Translations under genes and position numbers: made by a program
Notes under the pieces: generated by a model
Database searches by the model: none
Seen by the model: the letters and a program-made list of their open reading frames with translations, nothing else
What the model was told of the DNA's origin: nothing
NCBI RefSeq assembly: GCF_946480385.1
Contig: NZ_CAMLJP010000015.1
Span: 5,909-69,908 of the forward strand
DNA length: 64,000 nucleotides
Source: an uncultured Azospirillum sp.
GTDB lineage: Bacteria; Pseudomonadota; Alphaproteobacteria; Azospirillales; Azospirillaceae
Reading direction: 5' to 3'
Part shown: piece by piece, positions 26,627-34,461 of the stretch
Layout of the letters: every line of letters starts with the position of its first letter
Numbering within the stretch: the stretch's first letter is position 1

Positions 26627-27960
26627 CCGATCCGATCTTCTTCGCCGACCCGGCTCCATCGCCGGGAGGCGGCCCGGCCGACATTGTCCGCCGGCTGGAG
26701 CGCCGCATCGTCGAGTTGGAAGCCGCACTGCGCCAGAGCGAGGCGCGGGCGGGGGAGGCGCGCTTCCGCTCCCTGCTGCGCACGGCGGCCAGCATCATCC
26801 TGGTGCTGGGGGACGACGGCCGCGTGCTGGAGGCCAACCGCGATGCTGAACGCGCCTTCGGGCTGGAGGCCGGCACGGCGATCGGCCGTCCCTGGACCGA
26901 GGTGATGGGCGAGCAGCCGACCGGTGCCTTTGCCGCCCAGCTCAAGGTCGCCGCCGGGGGAATGGAGGTCCGCAATTTCGAGCAGGCCCTGCGCGAGCAG
27001 GACTGCATGAGCGAACGTGTGCTTCTGTGGAACCTGAACAGGCTGCCGGAGGCCGACGGTGCGCCGGCGGGCATCCTCTGCGTCGGCCAGGACATCACCC
27101 GGCGCAAGCGGGCGGAACTGGCTCTGCGTCAGGCCCGCGACGAGCTGGAGATGCGGGTGGCCGAGCGTACCCGCGCTTTGATGCAGGAGGTCCAGGAACG
27201 CCGCCGCGCCGAACAGGCGCTGATCCAGGCCAAGGAGCAGGCCGAACTCGCCAACCGCGCCAAGAGCGAGTTCCTCGCCAATATGAGTCACGAGCTGCGC
27301 ACGCCGCTGAACGCCATCATCGGCTTTTCCTCGATGATGGAGAGCGAGATCGTCGGGCCGCTCGGCCACCCCAAATATCTCGACTATGCCAAGGTGATCG
27401 GCAAGTCGAGCCAACATCTGCTGGCGGTCATCAGCGACATCCTGGACGTCGCCAAGATCGAAGCCGGCAAGCTGGAAATGCATCCGCAGCCGATCGACGT
27501 GCGCGATGCCGTTGAAAGCTCGCTTCTGCTGATCGCCGAAAGGGCGGAGGAAGGTGGGCTGACGCTGATCCAGGACATCGCCCCCGAAACGCCCCGCCTG
27601 CTGGGCGACCCGGTACGGGTGAAGCAGATCCTGTTGAACCTGCTGACCAACGCGGTGAAGTTCACCCCCAGCGGCGGCAGCGTCACCCTGCGGGTCCACC
27701 CGGAAGCCGGCCGCATCCTGATCGAGGTGGCCGACAGTGGGATCGGCATGAATGCGGAAGGCATAGCCATCGCCCTGCAACCCTTCGGTCAGGTCGACAG
27801 CCAGCTGTCCCGCCGCTCCGGCGGTACGGGGCTGGGCCTGCCGCTCGTGCGATCCTTCGTCGATCTGCTGAACGGCACGCTGGACATCCGCAGCCGCGAG
27901 GGGGAAGGCACGACGGTCAGCGTGCGGCTTCCGGTGGCGCCGCCCTACGACGGGGAATAA
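26623..27960 (+). CDS. PAS-domain sensor histidine kinase
   Basis: The 445-residue cytoplasmic kinase has an N-terminal coiled coil, a PAS domain at about residues 48-165 and a second coiled coil. HisKA carries phospho-acceptor H223 in SHELRTPLNAIIGFSSMM. HATPase_c follows with N-box NLLTNAVKFTP, G1 DSGIGM and G2 GGTGLGLPL. There are no membrane helices. It should autophosphorylate and pass phosphate to a response regulator, which is not encoded beside it. It starts with GTG overlapping the DUF2336 stop, so the two products are probably partners. PAS in a soluble kinase suggests sensing of an internal signal such as redox state or oxygen. Confidence 0.92.
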   Translation: MTDPIFFADPAPSPGGGPADIVRRLERRIVELEAALRQSEARAGEARFRSLLRTAASIILVLGDDGRVLEANRDAERAFGLEAGTAIGRPWTEVMGEQPTGAFAAQLKVAAGGMEVRNFEQALREQDCMSERVLLWNLNRLPEADGAPAGILCVGQDITRRKRAELALRQARDELEMRVAERTRALMQEVQERRRAEQALIQAKEQAELANRAKSEFLANMSHELRTPLNAIIGFSSMMESEIVGPLGHPKYLDYAKVIGKSSQHLLAVISDILDVAKIEAGKLEMHPQPIDVRDAVESSLLLIAERAEEGGLTLIQDIAPETPRLLGDPVRVKQILLNLLTNAVKFTPSGGSVTLRVHPEAGRILIEVADSGIGMNAEGIAIALQPFGQVDSQLSRRSGGTGLGLPLVRSFVDLLNGTLDIRSREGEGTTVSVRLPVAPPYDGE

Positions 27961-27972
27961 TCAGGGAATGGC

Positions 27973-29169
27973 ATGTTCATGAGGCAGGGACCGGTTGCGC
28001 GGGACGGCGACCGGCAAGGTGAACCGTTGTCGGTCGCGATGGTATTCGGGATCTCCGGGATCGATCCGCAGGAATGGGATGCCTGCGCCGCCGGCAAAGG
28101 GCCGTTCCTGCGTCACGCCTATCTGAGCGCGGCTGAAGACAGCGGACTGGCCGGGCCGGACAATGGTTGGCGCCCCGCTCATATGATCGTACGGGATGGT
28201 TGGGGCCGGACGGTTGGCGCGGCGCCTCTCTATCTACGCGACCGGTCCACGGACGAGTTCTGGCCGGATCAGGCCTGGGTCGACGGTTTCCAGTCTTCGG
28301 GTGGACGCTATTTTCCGAAGCTGGTCATGGAGGTCCCCTACACACCGGCGACCGGCCCACGGATATTGCTTCGGGAGGGAGCGCCGTCCGGCGTAGCAGA
28401 TGCACTGACAGGGGCAATGCATTCGCTGGCCCACAATCATGGCCTGTCGTCCATCCATGTTGGCTTTCCGGACGAGGAGGACCGTGCCCGTTTCGAGAAG
28501 ATGGGATGGTTGACCCGCCATGCCATCGATTACGAGTGGCGGAACGAGGGGTATCGTGATTTTACCGACTTCACCGACAGTCTGACGAGCCACCGGCGCG
28601 GCACGCTGCTGTGGGAACGCCGCAAGGTCCGGGAAAGCGGAGTGCGCATCTACGACGTGCCGGGCAGTCGGGTGAATGAAGCCGACGTCGCGGTTTTCCT
28701 GGAATTGCTGGCCGACCTCCATCGCCGCCGGGGGAGGCGTCAGGCGCTGACGGCGGATTTCGTCCTGCGGCTCTGTGCTGATTTCGGTGATGCCGTGACG
28801 CTGACTTTCGCCGAAACCGGCGGAGTTGCGGTCGGCGCCTTGTTGACCATGGAAGGAGATGGCTGCCTCTATGTCCGTAACTGGGGGGCGAGGGAGGACG
28901 CGAGGCTGGTCCATTTCGAGATCTGCTATTACCGCACCGTCGAACGGGCGATTGCCCGGGGTTTGAACCGGGTGGACGGTGGGCGCGGCGGCCCGCACAA
29001 GTTGGCGCGAGGTTTCCTGCCGAAACTTTCCCATGCCTGCCACTGGTTCCTGCACACCAACATGCGCCGTGCGGTGGCGGAAGGGCTGGAACTGGACAAC
29101 GCCAAGGTTCTCGCCGCCTTCGCGCAGGAGCGGGCCCGCTCCCCCTTCCGGCAGCAGGCCGGCGGATAG
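27973..29169 (+). CDS. FemAB-like / GNAT-fold acyltransferase (DUF482 family)
   Basis: The 398-residue protein matches the FemAB_like (DUF482, peptidogalycan biosynthesis) family: an N-terminal WRPAHMIVRD strand, GFPDEEDRARFEKMGW, and the tandem-GNAT region with RRGTLLWERRKVRESGV. The C-terminal conserved block VDGGRGGPHKLARGFLPKLS is followed by a His/Trp-rich stretch (HACHWFLHTNMRRAV). Family members are predicted acyl- or aminoacyl-transferases in envelope or lipid metabolism; the substrate is unknown. It starts 12 bp after the kinase stop and may be in the same operon. Confidence 0.85.
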   Translation: MFMRQGPVARDGDRQGEPLSVAMVFGISGIDPQEWDACAAGKGPFLRHAYLSAAEDSGLAGPDNGWRPAHMIVRDGWGRTVGAAPLYLRDRSTDEFWPDQAWVDGFQSSGGRYFPKLVMEVPYTPATGPRILLREGAPSGVADALTGAMHSLAHNHGLSSIHVGFPDEEDRARFEKMGWLTRHAIDYEWRNEGYRDFTDFTDSLTSHRRGTLLWERRKVRESGVRIYDVPGSRVNEADVAVFLELLADLHRRRGRRQALTADFVLRLCADFGDAVTLTFAETGGVAVGALLTMEGDGCLYVRNWGAREDARLVHFEICYYRTVERAIARGLNRVDGGRGGPHKLARGFLPKLSHACHWFLHTNMRRAVAEGLELDNAKVLAAFAQERARSPFRQQAGG

Positions 29170-29235
29170 CCGCTTGCGCGGGGCGGCGCGCCGGGCCACT
29201 TTGCCTCTTTGAATAGACGACAGGCGGAGTGGGAC

Positions 29236-30957
29236 ATGTCGGTCAGCCGGGCAGTGGGGCGGGACGATCTGAAGACGCGCATCGGGCAGGCGCTGGGTGA
29301 GGCGAAGGCCGATCTGGTCATCAAGAACACGCGCTTCCTCAACGTCGTCACCGGCGAGATCGCGGAGGGCGACATCGCCGTCTGCGGCGAGATCATCGTC
29401 GGCACCTACGAGTCCTATGACGGGGTGGAGGAGATCGACGGGCGCGGGCTGACCGTGGTTCCCGGTTTCATCGACACCCATGTCCATTGCGAATCCACCT
29501 GCGTCACCCCGCAGGAGTTCGACCGCTGCGTCCTGCCCCGCGGCACCACCACCGCCATCTGCGACCCGCACGAGATCTGCAATGTGCTGGGCGAGCGGGG
29601 CCTCAACTATTTCCTCGACAGTGCCGGGGGCACGGCGCTCGACCTGTTCGTGCAGCTGTCCTCCTGCGTGCCGGCGACGGAGCTGGAGACGTCGGGCGCT
29701 CGGCTGGAGGCGCCGGACCTGATCCGTCACATGGACCATCCCCGCGTGCTGGGGCTGGCGGAGTTCATGAACTTCCCCGGCGTCTTCCACAAGGTGGACG
29801 GCGTGCTGGACAAGCTGGCCGCCTTCGACGGCCGTCACATCGACGGCCATGCCCCGCTGGTGTCGGGGAAGGAACTGAACGCCTATCTCTCCTGCGGCAT
29901 CCGCAACTGCCACGAAACGACCAGTGCGGCGGAAGCGATGGAGAAGCTGCGCAAGGGCATGCAGGTGCTGATCCGTGACGGGTCGGTGTCGAAGGACGTC
30001 CATGCCCTGGCCGAAGTCATCAAGCCGGAGACTTCGCCCTTCCTCGGCTTCTGCACCGACGACCGCAACCCGCTGGACATCGCGGAGGAGGGGCACATGG
30101 ATCACCTGATCCGCAGCGCCATCCGCCTCGGCGCTCCGGTCGCCCATGTCTATCGCGCCGCCACATGGTCGGCCGCCCGCGGCTTCCGCCTTTACGACCG
30201 CGGGCTGGTGGCGCCGGGGCATCGCGCCGATCTGGTGCTGCTCGACGATCTGGAAGACTGCGCGGTCAACCGCGTCATCCGCAACGGCCGGGTCGTCGGG
30301 CCGCACAGCTTCGACGGTCGCCCGGCAGTGACGCCGGTGGGTCTGGATTCGGTGAAGCTGGAACCGGTTGCCGAGGAGGATTTCGCCGTGCCGGCCGGCG
30401 GGTCGGTCCAGTCGGTGATCGGGCTCGAACCGGGTAAAATCCTGACCGAACACCGGCGGATCGAGGTGCCGGTGGTGGGCGGCCGGATGGTGGCCGATCC
30501 GTCGCGCGACCTGCTGAAAATCTGCGTCTTCGCCCGCCACGGCAGCAACCGCAACATCGGCCGCGGCTTCGTCCAGGGCTTTGGCTTCGCGGAAGGGGCG
30601 CTGGCCTCGTCGGTTGGTCATGACAGCCACAACATCTGCGTGGTGGGTGCCAGCGATGCCGACATGCGCGTCGCGGTGAACCGGCTGATCGAACTGCAGG
30701 GCGGTTTCGTCGCCGTGCGCAACGGGCAGGTGGTCGGTGAACTGGCGCTGCCGCTGGCCGGGCTGATGAGCCTGGAGCCGTTCGAGACGGTGGAGGTGAA
30801 GCTGCGGTCTTTGCGCGCCGCCGTCCGCGCCATGGGCTGTCCGCTGGCCGAGCCCTTCCTGCAACTGGCCTTCCTGCCGCTGCCGGTCATCCCGCACCTG
30901 AAGATCACCGACCGCGGCATGGTCGATGTCGACCGTTTCGAGCTGATTGCCGCCTGA
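29236..30957 (+). CDS. ade: Adenine deaminase
   Basis: The 573-residue amidohydrolase has the Ade layout: metal-binding FIDTHVHCESTCVTP, the conserved RGTTTAICDPHEICNVLG, GHAPLVSGKELNAYLSCGI, HETT, and the C-terminal domain with VGHDSHNICVVGASDADM. Ade converts adenine to hypoxanthine and ammonia, using Fe or Mn, for purine salvage or nitrogen release. The start MSVSRAVGR was chosen since GGCGGAGT lies just upstream. Apt encoded 9 kb earlier competes for the same base. A strong hairpin terminator follows. Confidence 0.93.
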   Translation: MSVSRAVGRDDLKTRIGQALGEAKADLVIKNTRFLNVVTGEIAEGDIAVCGEIIVGTYESYDGVEEIDGRGLTVVPGFIDTHVHCESTCVTPQEFDRCVLPRGTTTAICDPHEICNVLGERGLNYFLDSAGGTALDLFVQLSSCVPATELETSGARLEAPDLIRHMDHPRVLGLAEFMNFPGVFHKVDGVLDKLAAFDGRHIDGHAPLVSGKELNAYLSCGIRNCHETTSAAEAMEKLRKGMQVLIRDGSVSKDVHALAEVIKPETSPFLGFCTDDRNPLDIAEEGHMDHLIRSAIRLGAPVAHVYRAATWSAARGFRLYDRGLVAPGHRADLVLLDDLEDCAVNRVIRNGRVVGPHSFDGRPAVTPVGLDSVKLEPVAEEDFAVPAGGSVQSVIGLEPGKILTEHRRIEVPVVGGRMVADPSRDLLKICVFARHGSNRNIGRGFVQGFGFAEGALASSVGHDSHNICVVGASDADMRVAVNRLIELQGGFVAVRNGQVVGELALPLAGLMSLEPFETVEVKLRSLRAAVRAMGCPLAEPFLQLAFLPLPVIPHLKITDRGMVDVDRFELIAA

Positions 30958-31060
30958 TTGGGCGGTCTGCCCGTGGAAGCGGCATCGGCACTGGAAATGG
31001 GCGGCTGGAATTTGTCCTCGGGTTGACCGGCACCAACCACGAAACGACTGCGAAATCCGG

Positions 31061-31095
31061 GAAAGCCCGCTCCCCGCAGGGGGCGAGGGCTTTTC
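31061..31095 (+). terminator. Rho-independent terminator downstream of adenine deaminase
   Basis: GAAAGCCCGCTCCCC pairs with GGGGGCGAGGGCTTTTC around a short GCA loop, with one mismatch in the stem. The second arm ends in TTTT. The position, about 100 bases after the ade stop and before the next gene, fits a terminator. Confidence 0.75.
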
Positions 31096-31109
31096 ATGGC
31101 TGGATTCAC

Positions 31110-31127
31110 GGCCTTAAAATTTAGGCC
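31110..31127 (+). promoter_or_regulatory. AT-cored palindrome upstream of the CocE-like gene
   Basis: GGCCTTAAAATTTAGGCC is an 18-base near-palindrome with 5-bp GC-rich arms and an AT centre. It lies 82 bases before the gene, in an AT-rich stretch. It could be an operator or part of a promoter; nothing more can be said. Confidence 0.4.
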
Positions 31128-31208
31128 AATTGCCGTCCCTCCTCTGGCATGGGCTTTGCCACGACGACACATTATCTGTTGTTCGTCATCGAGCGAGCCC
31201 GATCAGCC

Positions 31209-32864
31209 ATGACCCATCTGGCCCCGGTGATCCACCACTCCCATAGCCTGCTGCCGGTCCGGCCGCCGGAAACCGTGTCGATGCGGACGCGGGACGGTGT
31301 GCGGCTGGATGCGGACCTCTACCGGCCCGATGCCGCCGGCACATGGCCGGTGCTTCTCTTGCGTGTCCCCTGCGGCCGGCGCACCGCCCTTACCAGCCAC
31401 TATGCGCATCCGCGCTGGTACGCGGCGCGCGGCTACGTCGTGGTGGTGCAGGATATGCGCGGCTGCGGCACATCCGACGGCCGCTTCCGACCGTTCGAGG
31501 CGGAGCGGGAGGACGGTGCCGATGCCGTCGCCTGGGCGGCCTCCCTGCCGGGATCGTCTGGGTCGGTGGCGATGTATGGCTGCGGTTATGCTGGAATGGC
31601 GCAATGGCTGACGCTGGCCGAAGCGCCCTCGGCCCTGCGCGCGGTGGCGCCGGCCTTCGCCGGCTGGGATGTCTTCTCCGACTGGGCATATGAGGGCGGG
31701 GCCTTCCGGCTGGCCGACGCGATGGGCTGGGCCTTGCGCACCGCGGCCGACGCCGCGCGGCGGGTGGAGGACGGAACCGGCCACCGGCTGCTGTCGGACG
31801 CGGCGCGCAGCCTGCCCATCGACGACGAGATCCCGTCGCGGCCGCAGGCCCTGCGCGACTACGCCCGCTACACCCATTACGACGACTGGCTGACCAATCC
31901 GGTGCCCGGTCCATCCTGGGCCGCGCTGTCGCCCAAGGCTATGCAGGACGCCATGCCGGCCGACGTGCCGGTCCTGCAGATCGGCGGCTGGTACGATCCG
32001 CGGTTGGCCGGCATGCTGGACGCCCATGAGCGTTTCGCCGCATTCCAGAGAGCGCCGGTGCGGCTGGTCGTCGGCCCCTGGGACGCCGATGGACCCGCCG
32101 CCGCGCCGGGGCAGGCGCCGACTCTCGACACACTGCAACTGACATGGTTTGACCGGGTGCTGAAGGGCGAGGGAAGTGACCGTGGCGGTTCTGTCCGCCT
32201 GCATGATGTGGAGACCGGACGCTGGCACGACCTGTCCAACCTGCCGGCGGCCGAAGCCGTCCTGCATCTGACCAGCGACGGCCTTGCCAACCGTCAGGGT
32301 GGGCGGCTGGAGTTGGAAATGCCCGATCTTGAGGCGCTCGACGTGGTGGTGCACGACCCGCGCACGCCGGTGCCGACAGTCGGCGGCCATGCGGTGCCGG
32401 ATGCCGCCGGGCGTCTCGACCGCGCCGTCATCGACCGCCGCCCGGACGTCGCGACCTACACCAGCCTGCCGCTGGACGAGCCGCTGATGCTGGCGGGGCG
32501 GGTGGCGCTGGATGTGTGGGTGGAGGCAGACGCGCCATCCTTCGACGTCAGCGCCGTGCTGTCGGTCTTGCGGCCAGACGGTCAGGTGCTGCCGTTGACT
32601 CAGGGCCATGCGCGGGTTGAGCCGGGCGATCCAACCCGCCCGCTGACCATCGCCATGCGGGCGGCCTGCGCCACACTGGCACCAGGATCGGCGCTGCGGC
32701 TCAGTCTCGCCGGGTCCTGTTTCCCGGCCTATCCAGTCAATCCAGGCACCGGGGCGGAGCCGGGCGAGACCCGCCGCGTCGATGCGCTGCCGATCACCCT
32801 GCTGATCCACAGCGGTCCCGACCGGCCGTCGCGCCTGCGCCTGCCGGCCGGATCGGCCGTTTAG
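31209..32864 (+). CDS. CocE/NonD-family (S15) hydrolase-like protein lacking two catalytic residues
   Basis: The 551-residue protein has the CocE layout: an alpha/beta hydrolase N-terminal domain (DGVRLDADLYRPDAAGTWPVLLLR), a helical cap and a jelly-roll C-terminal domain (about 320-540). The nucleophile elbow, normally GxSYxG, reads YGCGYAGM, so Gly126 sits where the catalytic Ser belongs (GGT instead of AGT). The His loop, usually GPWxH, is GPWDAD at 289-294, so Ala293 replaces His. The acid region GGWYDPRL is kept. It may be a non-enzymatic relative or use another chemistry. The start is uncertain: ATG 31209 lacks a strong site, and one upstream ATG at 31149 is in frame. It converges with the Fic gene and overlaps it by 4 bp. 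Confidence 0.85.
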   Translation: MTHLAPVIHHSHSLLPVRPPETVSMRTRDGVRLDADLYRPDAAGTWPVLLLRVPCGRRTALTSHYAHPRWYAARGYVVVVQDMRGCGTSDGRFRPFEAEREDGADAVAWAASLPGSSGSVAMYGCGYAGMAQWLTLAEAPSALRAVAPAFAGWDVFSDWAYEGGAFRLADAMGWALRTAADAARRVEDGTGHRLLSDAARSLPIDDEIPSRPQALRDYARYTHYDDWLTNPVPGPSWAALSPKAMQDAMPADVPVLQIGGWYDPRLAGMLDAHERFAAFQRAPVRLVVGPWDADGPAAAPGQAPTLDTLQLTWFDRVLKGEGSDRGGSVRLHDVETGRWHDLSNLPAAEAVLHLTSDGLANRQGGRLELEMPDLEALDVVVHDPRTPVPTVGGHAVPDAAGRLDRAVIDRRPDVATYTSLPLDEPLMLAGRVALDVWVEADAPSFDVSAVLSVLRPDGQVLPLTQGHARVEPGDPTRPLTIAMRAACATLAPGSALRLSLAGSCFPAYPVNPGTGAEPGETRRVDALPITLLIHSGPDRPSRLRLPAGSAV

Positions 32865-33622
32865 GGAGCCTCGTCCCCGTCCGCCTCGTCTTCGCCTTTG
32901 CCCGCCGCTTCCAGGCAGAAGTCCAGGCTCTGGGACAGGAATCGCATCATCAGGTCGCGGAAGGGTGTCTTGTCGCCGACCGACCAGGCCCGCTCGACGA
33001 GGTCCAGATACAGGCCGCGGTCATCGGCCTGGACCACCACCGGCGGGTAGCCGGCGCGGTTGAGGATCAGATTGCACAGCAGCAGCGCCGTCGCCCGGTT
33101 GCCGGCATGGAAGGGGCGGATGGCGCTCAGCCGGTGATGCGCCTCGAAGGCGGTGTCGGGCCCGGCATCGGACTTGCGCATCCAGGTCGACAGCGCCGAC
33201 ATCGACACGCGCAGCTTTGCCGGGTCGGGCGCCGTTTCGGCCGGATCGTCCTTCGGCGGACCGTCACGGTACTTCCCGGCTTCGTCCTCGATCCCGCGAT
33301 AGAGCACGGCATGGAAGGCGGTGACCGTGCGTTCGGTGACGGCGCCCGATGGATCGAAGGACAGCCGGGCCATCAGTTCCAGCGCCGCGCGGTGGTTCAG
33401 GACGAAGCGCTGTTCCTCCACCCCACGGTGGCGCAGGATGCTGCCGCGCTCCAGGATCGTTTTCACGTCTGCGCGCTTGAGCGGAATCTCCTCCAGCGCC
33501 GCGGCGGCGACGGTCAGATCCAGCTCGAACCGGTCGGCGATGCCGTGCACGACCTCCTGCGGCAGGGGACGCGCGGCGTCCAGCGCCCGTTTCTTCTCCG
33601 CGATCTCGTCGAGCAGGGCCAT
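32861..33622 (-). CDS. Fic-domain protein with degenerate catalytic motif
   Basis: The 253-residue protein has the Fic helical fold: an N-terminal alpha-helical part, the helix TVTAFHAVLYRG, then the core helix pair around residues 160-195. The standard Fic motif HPFxxGNGRxxR reads RPFHAGNRATAL starting at residue 169, so the catalytic His is Arg, GN is kept, and the Gly-Arg pair is lost. NLILNRAGYPPVVV follows as in true Fic proteins. No classical (S/T)xxxE(G/N) inhibitory motif was found. AMPylation by the usual mechanism is therefore unlikely. It may be a retired toxin, a phosphotransferase-like variant or a regulator. No antitoxin gene is adjacent. Its tail overlaps the convergent CocE-like gene. 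Confidence 0.82.
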   Translation of the reverse strand: MALLDEIAEKKRALDAARPLPQEVVHGIADRFELDLTVAAAALEEIPLKRADVKTILERGSILRHRGVEEQRFVLNHRAALELMARLSFDPSGAVTERTVTAFHAVLYRGIEDEAGKYRDGPPKDDPAETAPDPAKLRVSMSALSTWMRKSDAGPDTAFEAHHRLSAIRPFHAGNRATALLLCNLILNRAGYPPVVVQADDRGLYLDLVERAWSVGDKTPFRDLMMRFLSQSLDFCLEAAGKGEDEADGDEAP

Positions 33623-33829
33623 CGGTCACTCTGTCGCTTTAGCAGGGGAGGGCTTGGCGCGATGCGCGTCTTGCCGCGCCCCCTGCGGGGATTTGCCGCT
33701 TGGACGGGCACGGTTGCCGGTTTTAGGATCCCTGTCAAGATGTCCACAACCCAGCCATGGCCGGCCGCAACCGCCTCAGTCCGCGGAATGCGCCTGCGAT
33801 CGCGGGTCGCGAGGGGGGAGATCGTTGCG

Positions 33830-34234
33830 ATGAGCTACGTCGTTTGGGACAAATCCATGAGCGTCGGCGTGCCCGTGCTCGACGACGAGCACCGGCGCCT
33901 TCTCGACCTGTTCAACGGTTTGCTGGAAAGCGGCATCACCCCAGCCAACCGGGAGGAGTTGTCCAGTCTGCTCGCCAGCCTCCGCGACTACGTCGCCGTC
34001 CATTTCGCGCGGGAGGAGGCGATGATGGAACGCTGCGGCTATCCCGAGCTGGACGGCCACCTCGCCGCCCACCGCTATTTCGCCGACGAGGTGGAAAAGC
34101 TGGCCCGCGACTTCGACGGCGACAACCCCACCATGCTGCGCATGGACCTGATCCTGCTGCTGAAGGACTGGTTCGTGGAGCATATCCAGCAGACCGACAG
34201 CCTGTACAAGCCCTATGTGGCGGAGAAGGTGTAG
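33830..34234 (+). CDS. Bacteriohaemerythrin
   Basis: The 134-residue protein has every ligand of the di-iron oxygen-binding site in a four-helix haemerythrin fold: H21, H58, E62, H77, H81, H118 and D123. It starts with the usual VVWDKSMSVGVPVLDDEH. These small soluble proteins bind O2 and may deliver it to oxidases or sense it. GAGGGGGGAG upstream of ATG 33830 supports the start. It stands alone, diverging from the Fic gene, and may relate to the oxygen-sensing globin receptor encoded elsewhere in the window. Confidence 0.95.
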   Translation: MSYVVWDKSMSVGVPVLDDEHRRLLDLFNGLLESGITPANREELSSLLASLRDYVAVHFAREEAMMERCGYPELDGHLAAHRYFADEVEKLARDFDGDNPTMLRMDLILLLKDWFVEHIQQTDSLYKPYVAEKV

Positions 34235-34255
34235 GGTCGAGTTGCTGAGCCCTCT

Positions 34256-34384
34256 CCTAGCAGGCTGCGGAAAAAGTCGGGCAAAGGAGGTAGGGGGCCT
34301 TTATGTTGTGGCCGACCCACAAAGGCGAACACCGCATATTGTAGCTCTTGGCCTCCAACGAGACTTTTTCCGCACACTGCTAGG
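34256..34384. mobile_element. MITE-like element with 22-bp terminal inverted repeats and flanking direct repeat
   Basis: The 22-bp ends at 34257-34278 and 34362-34383 are inverted complements with two mismatches, sharing CTAGCAG and TGCGGAAAAAGTC. The whole element is about 129 bp and contains no gene. CCTCT lies on both sides (34251-34255 and 34385-34389), which looks like a 5-bp target duplication; since CTAG is itself palindromic, a CTAG duplication with slightly shorter ends is equally possible. The parent transposase is not in this window. Confidence 0.75.
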
Positions 34385-34445
34385 CCTCTCGGCGGATCTC
34401 CGATCCGCCTGACGCCGTCAGCACAAACGAAGTTTGTGCGAGAGG
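34385..34445. repeat. 61-base perfect cloverleaf of abutting inverted repeats
   Basis: An outer 6-bp stem CCTCTC/GAGAGG (34385-34390, 34440-34445) encloses three hairpins with no unpaired bases between them: GGCGGATC/GATCCGCC (loop TCC), TGACG/CGTCA (one-base centre C) and GCACAAAC/GTTTGTGC (loop GAA). A further 10-bp arm pair, AGCCCTCTCC at 34248-34257 and GGAGAGGGCT at 34448-34457, brackets it together with the adjoining MITE. It lies between convergent genes and could end transcription from both. Confidence 0.75.
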
Positions 34446-34461
34446 CGGGAGAGGGCTTCGC

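Noticed and set aside
32861..33622. Fic/antitoxin toxin-antitoxin module
   Set aside because: No small antitoxin gene is adjacent, and the catalytic motif is broken.
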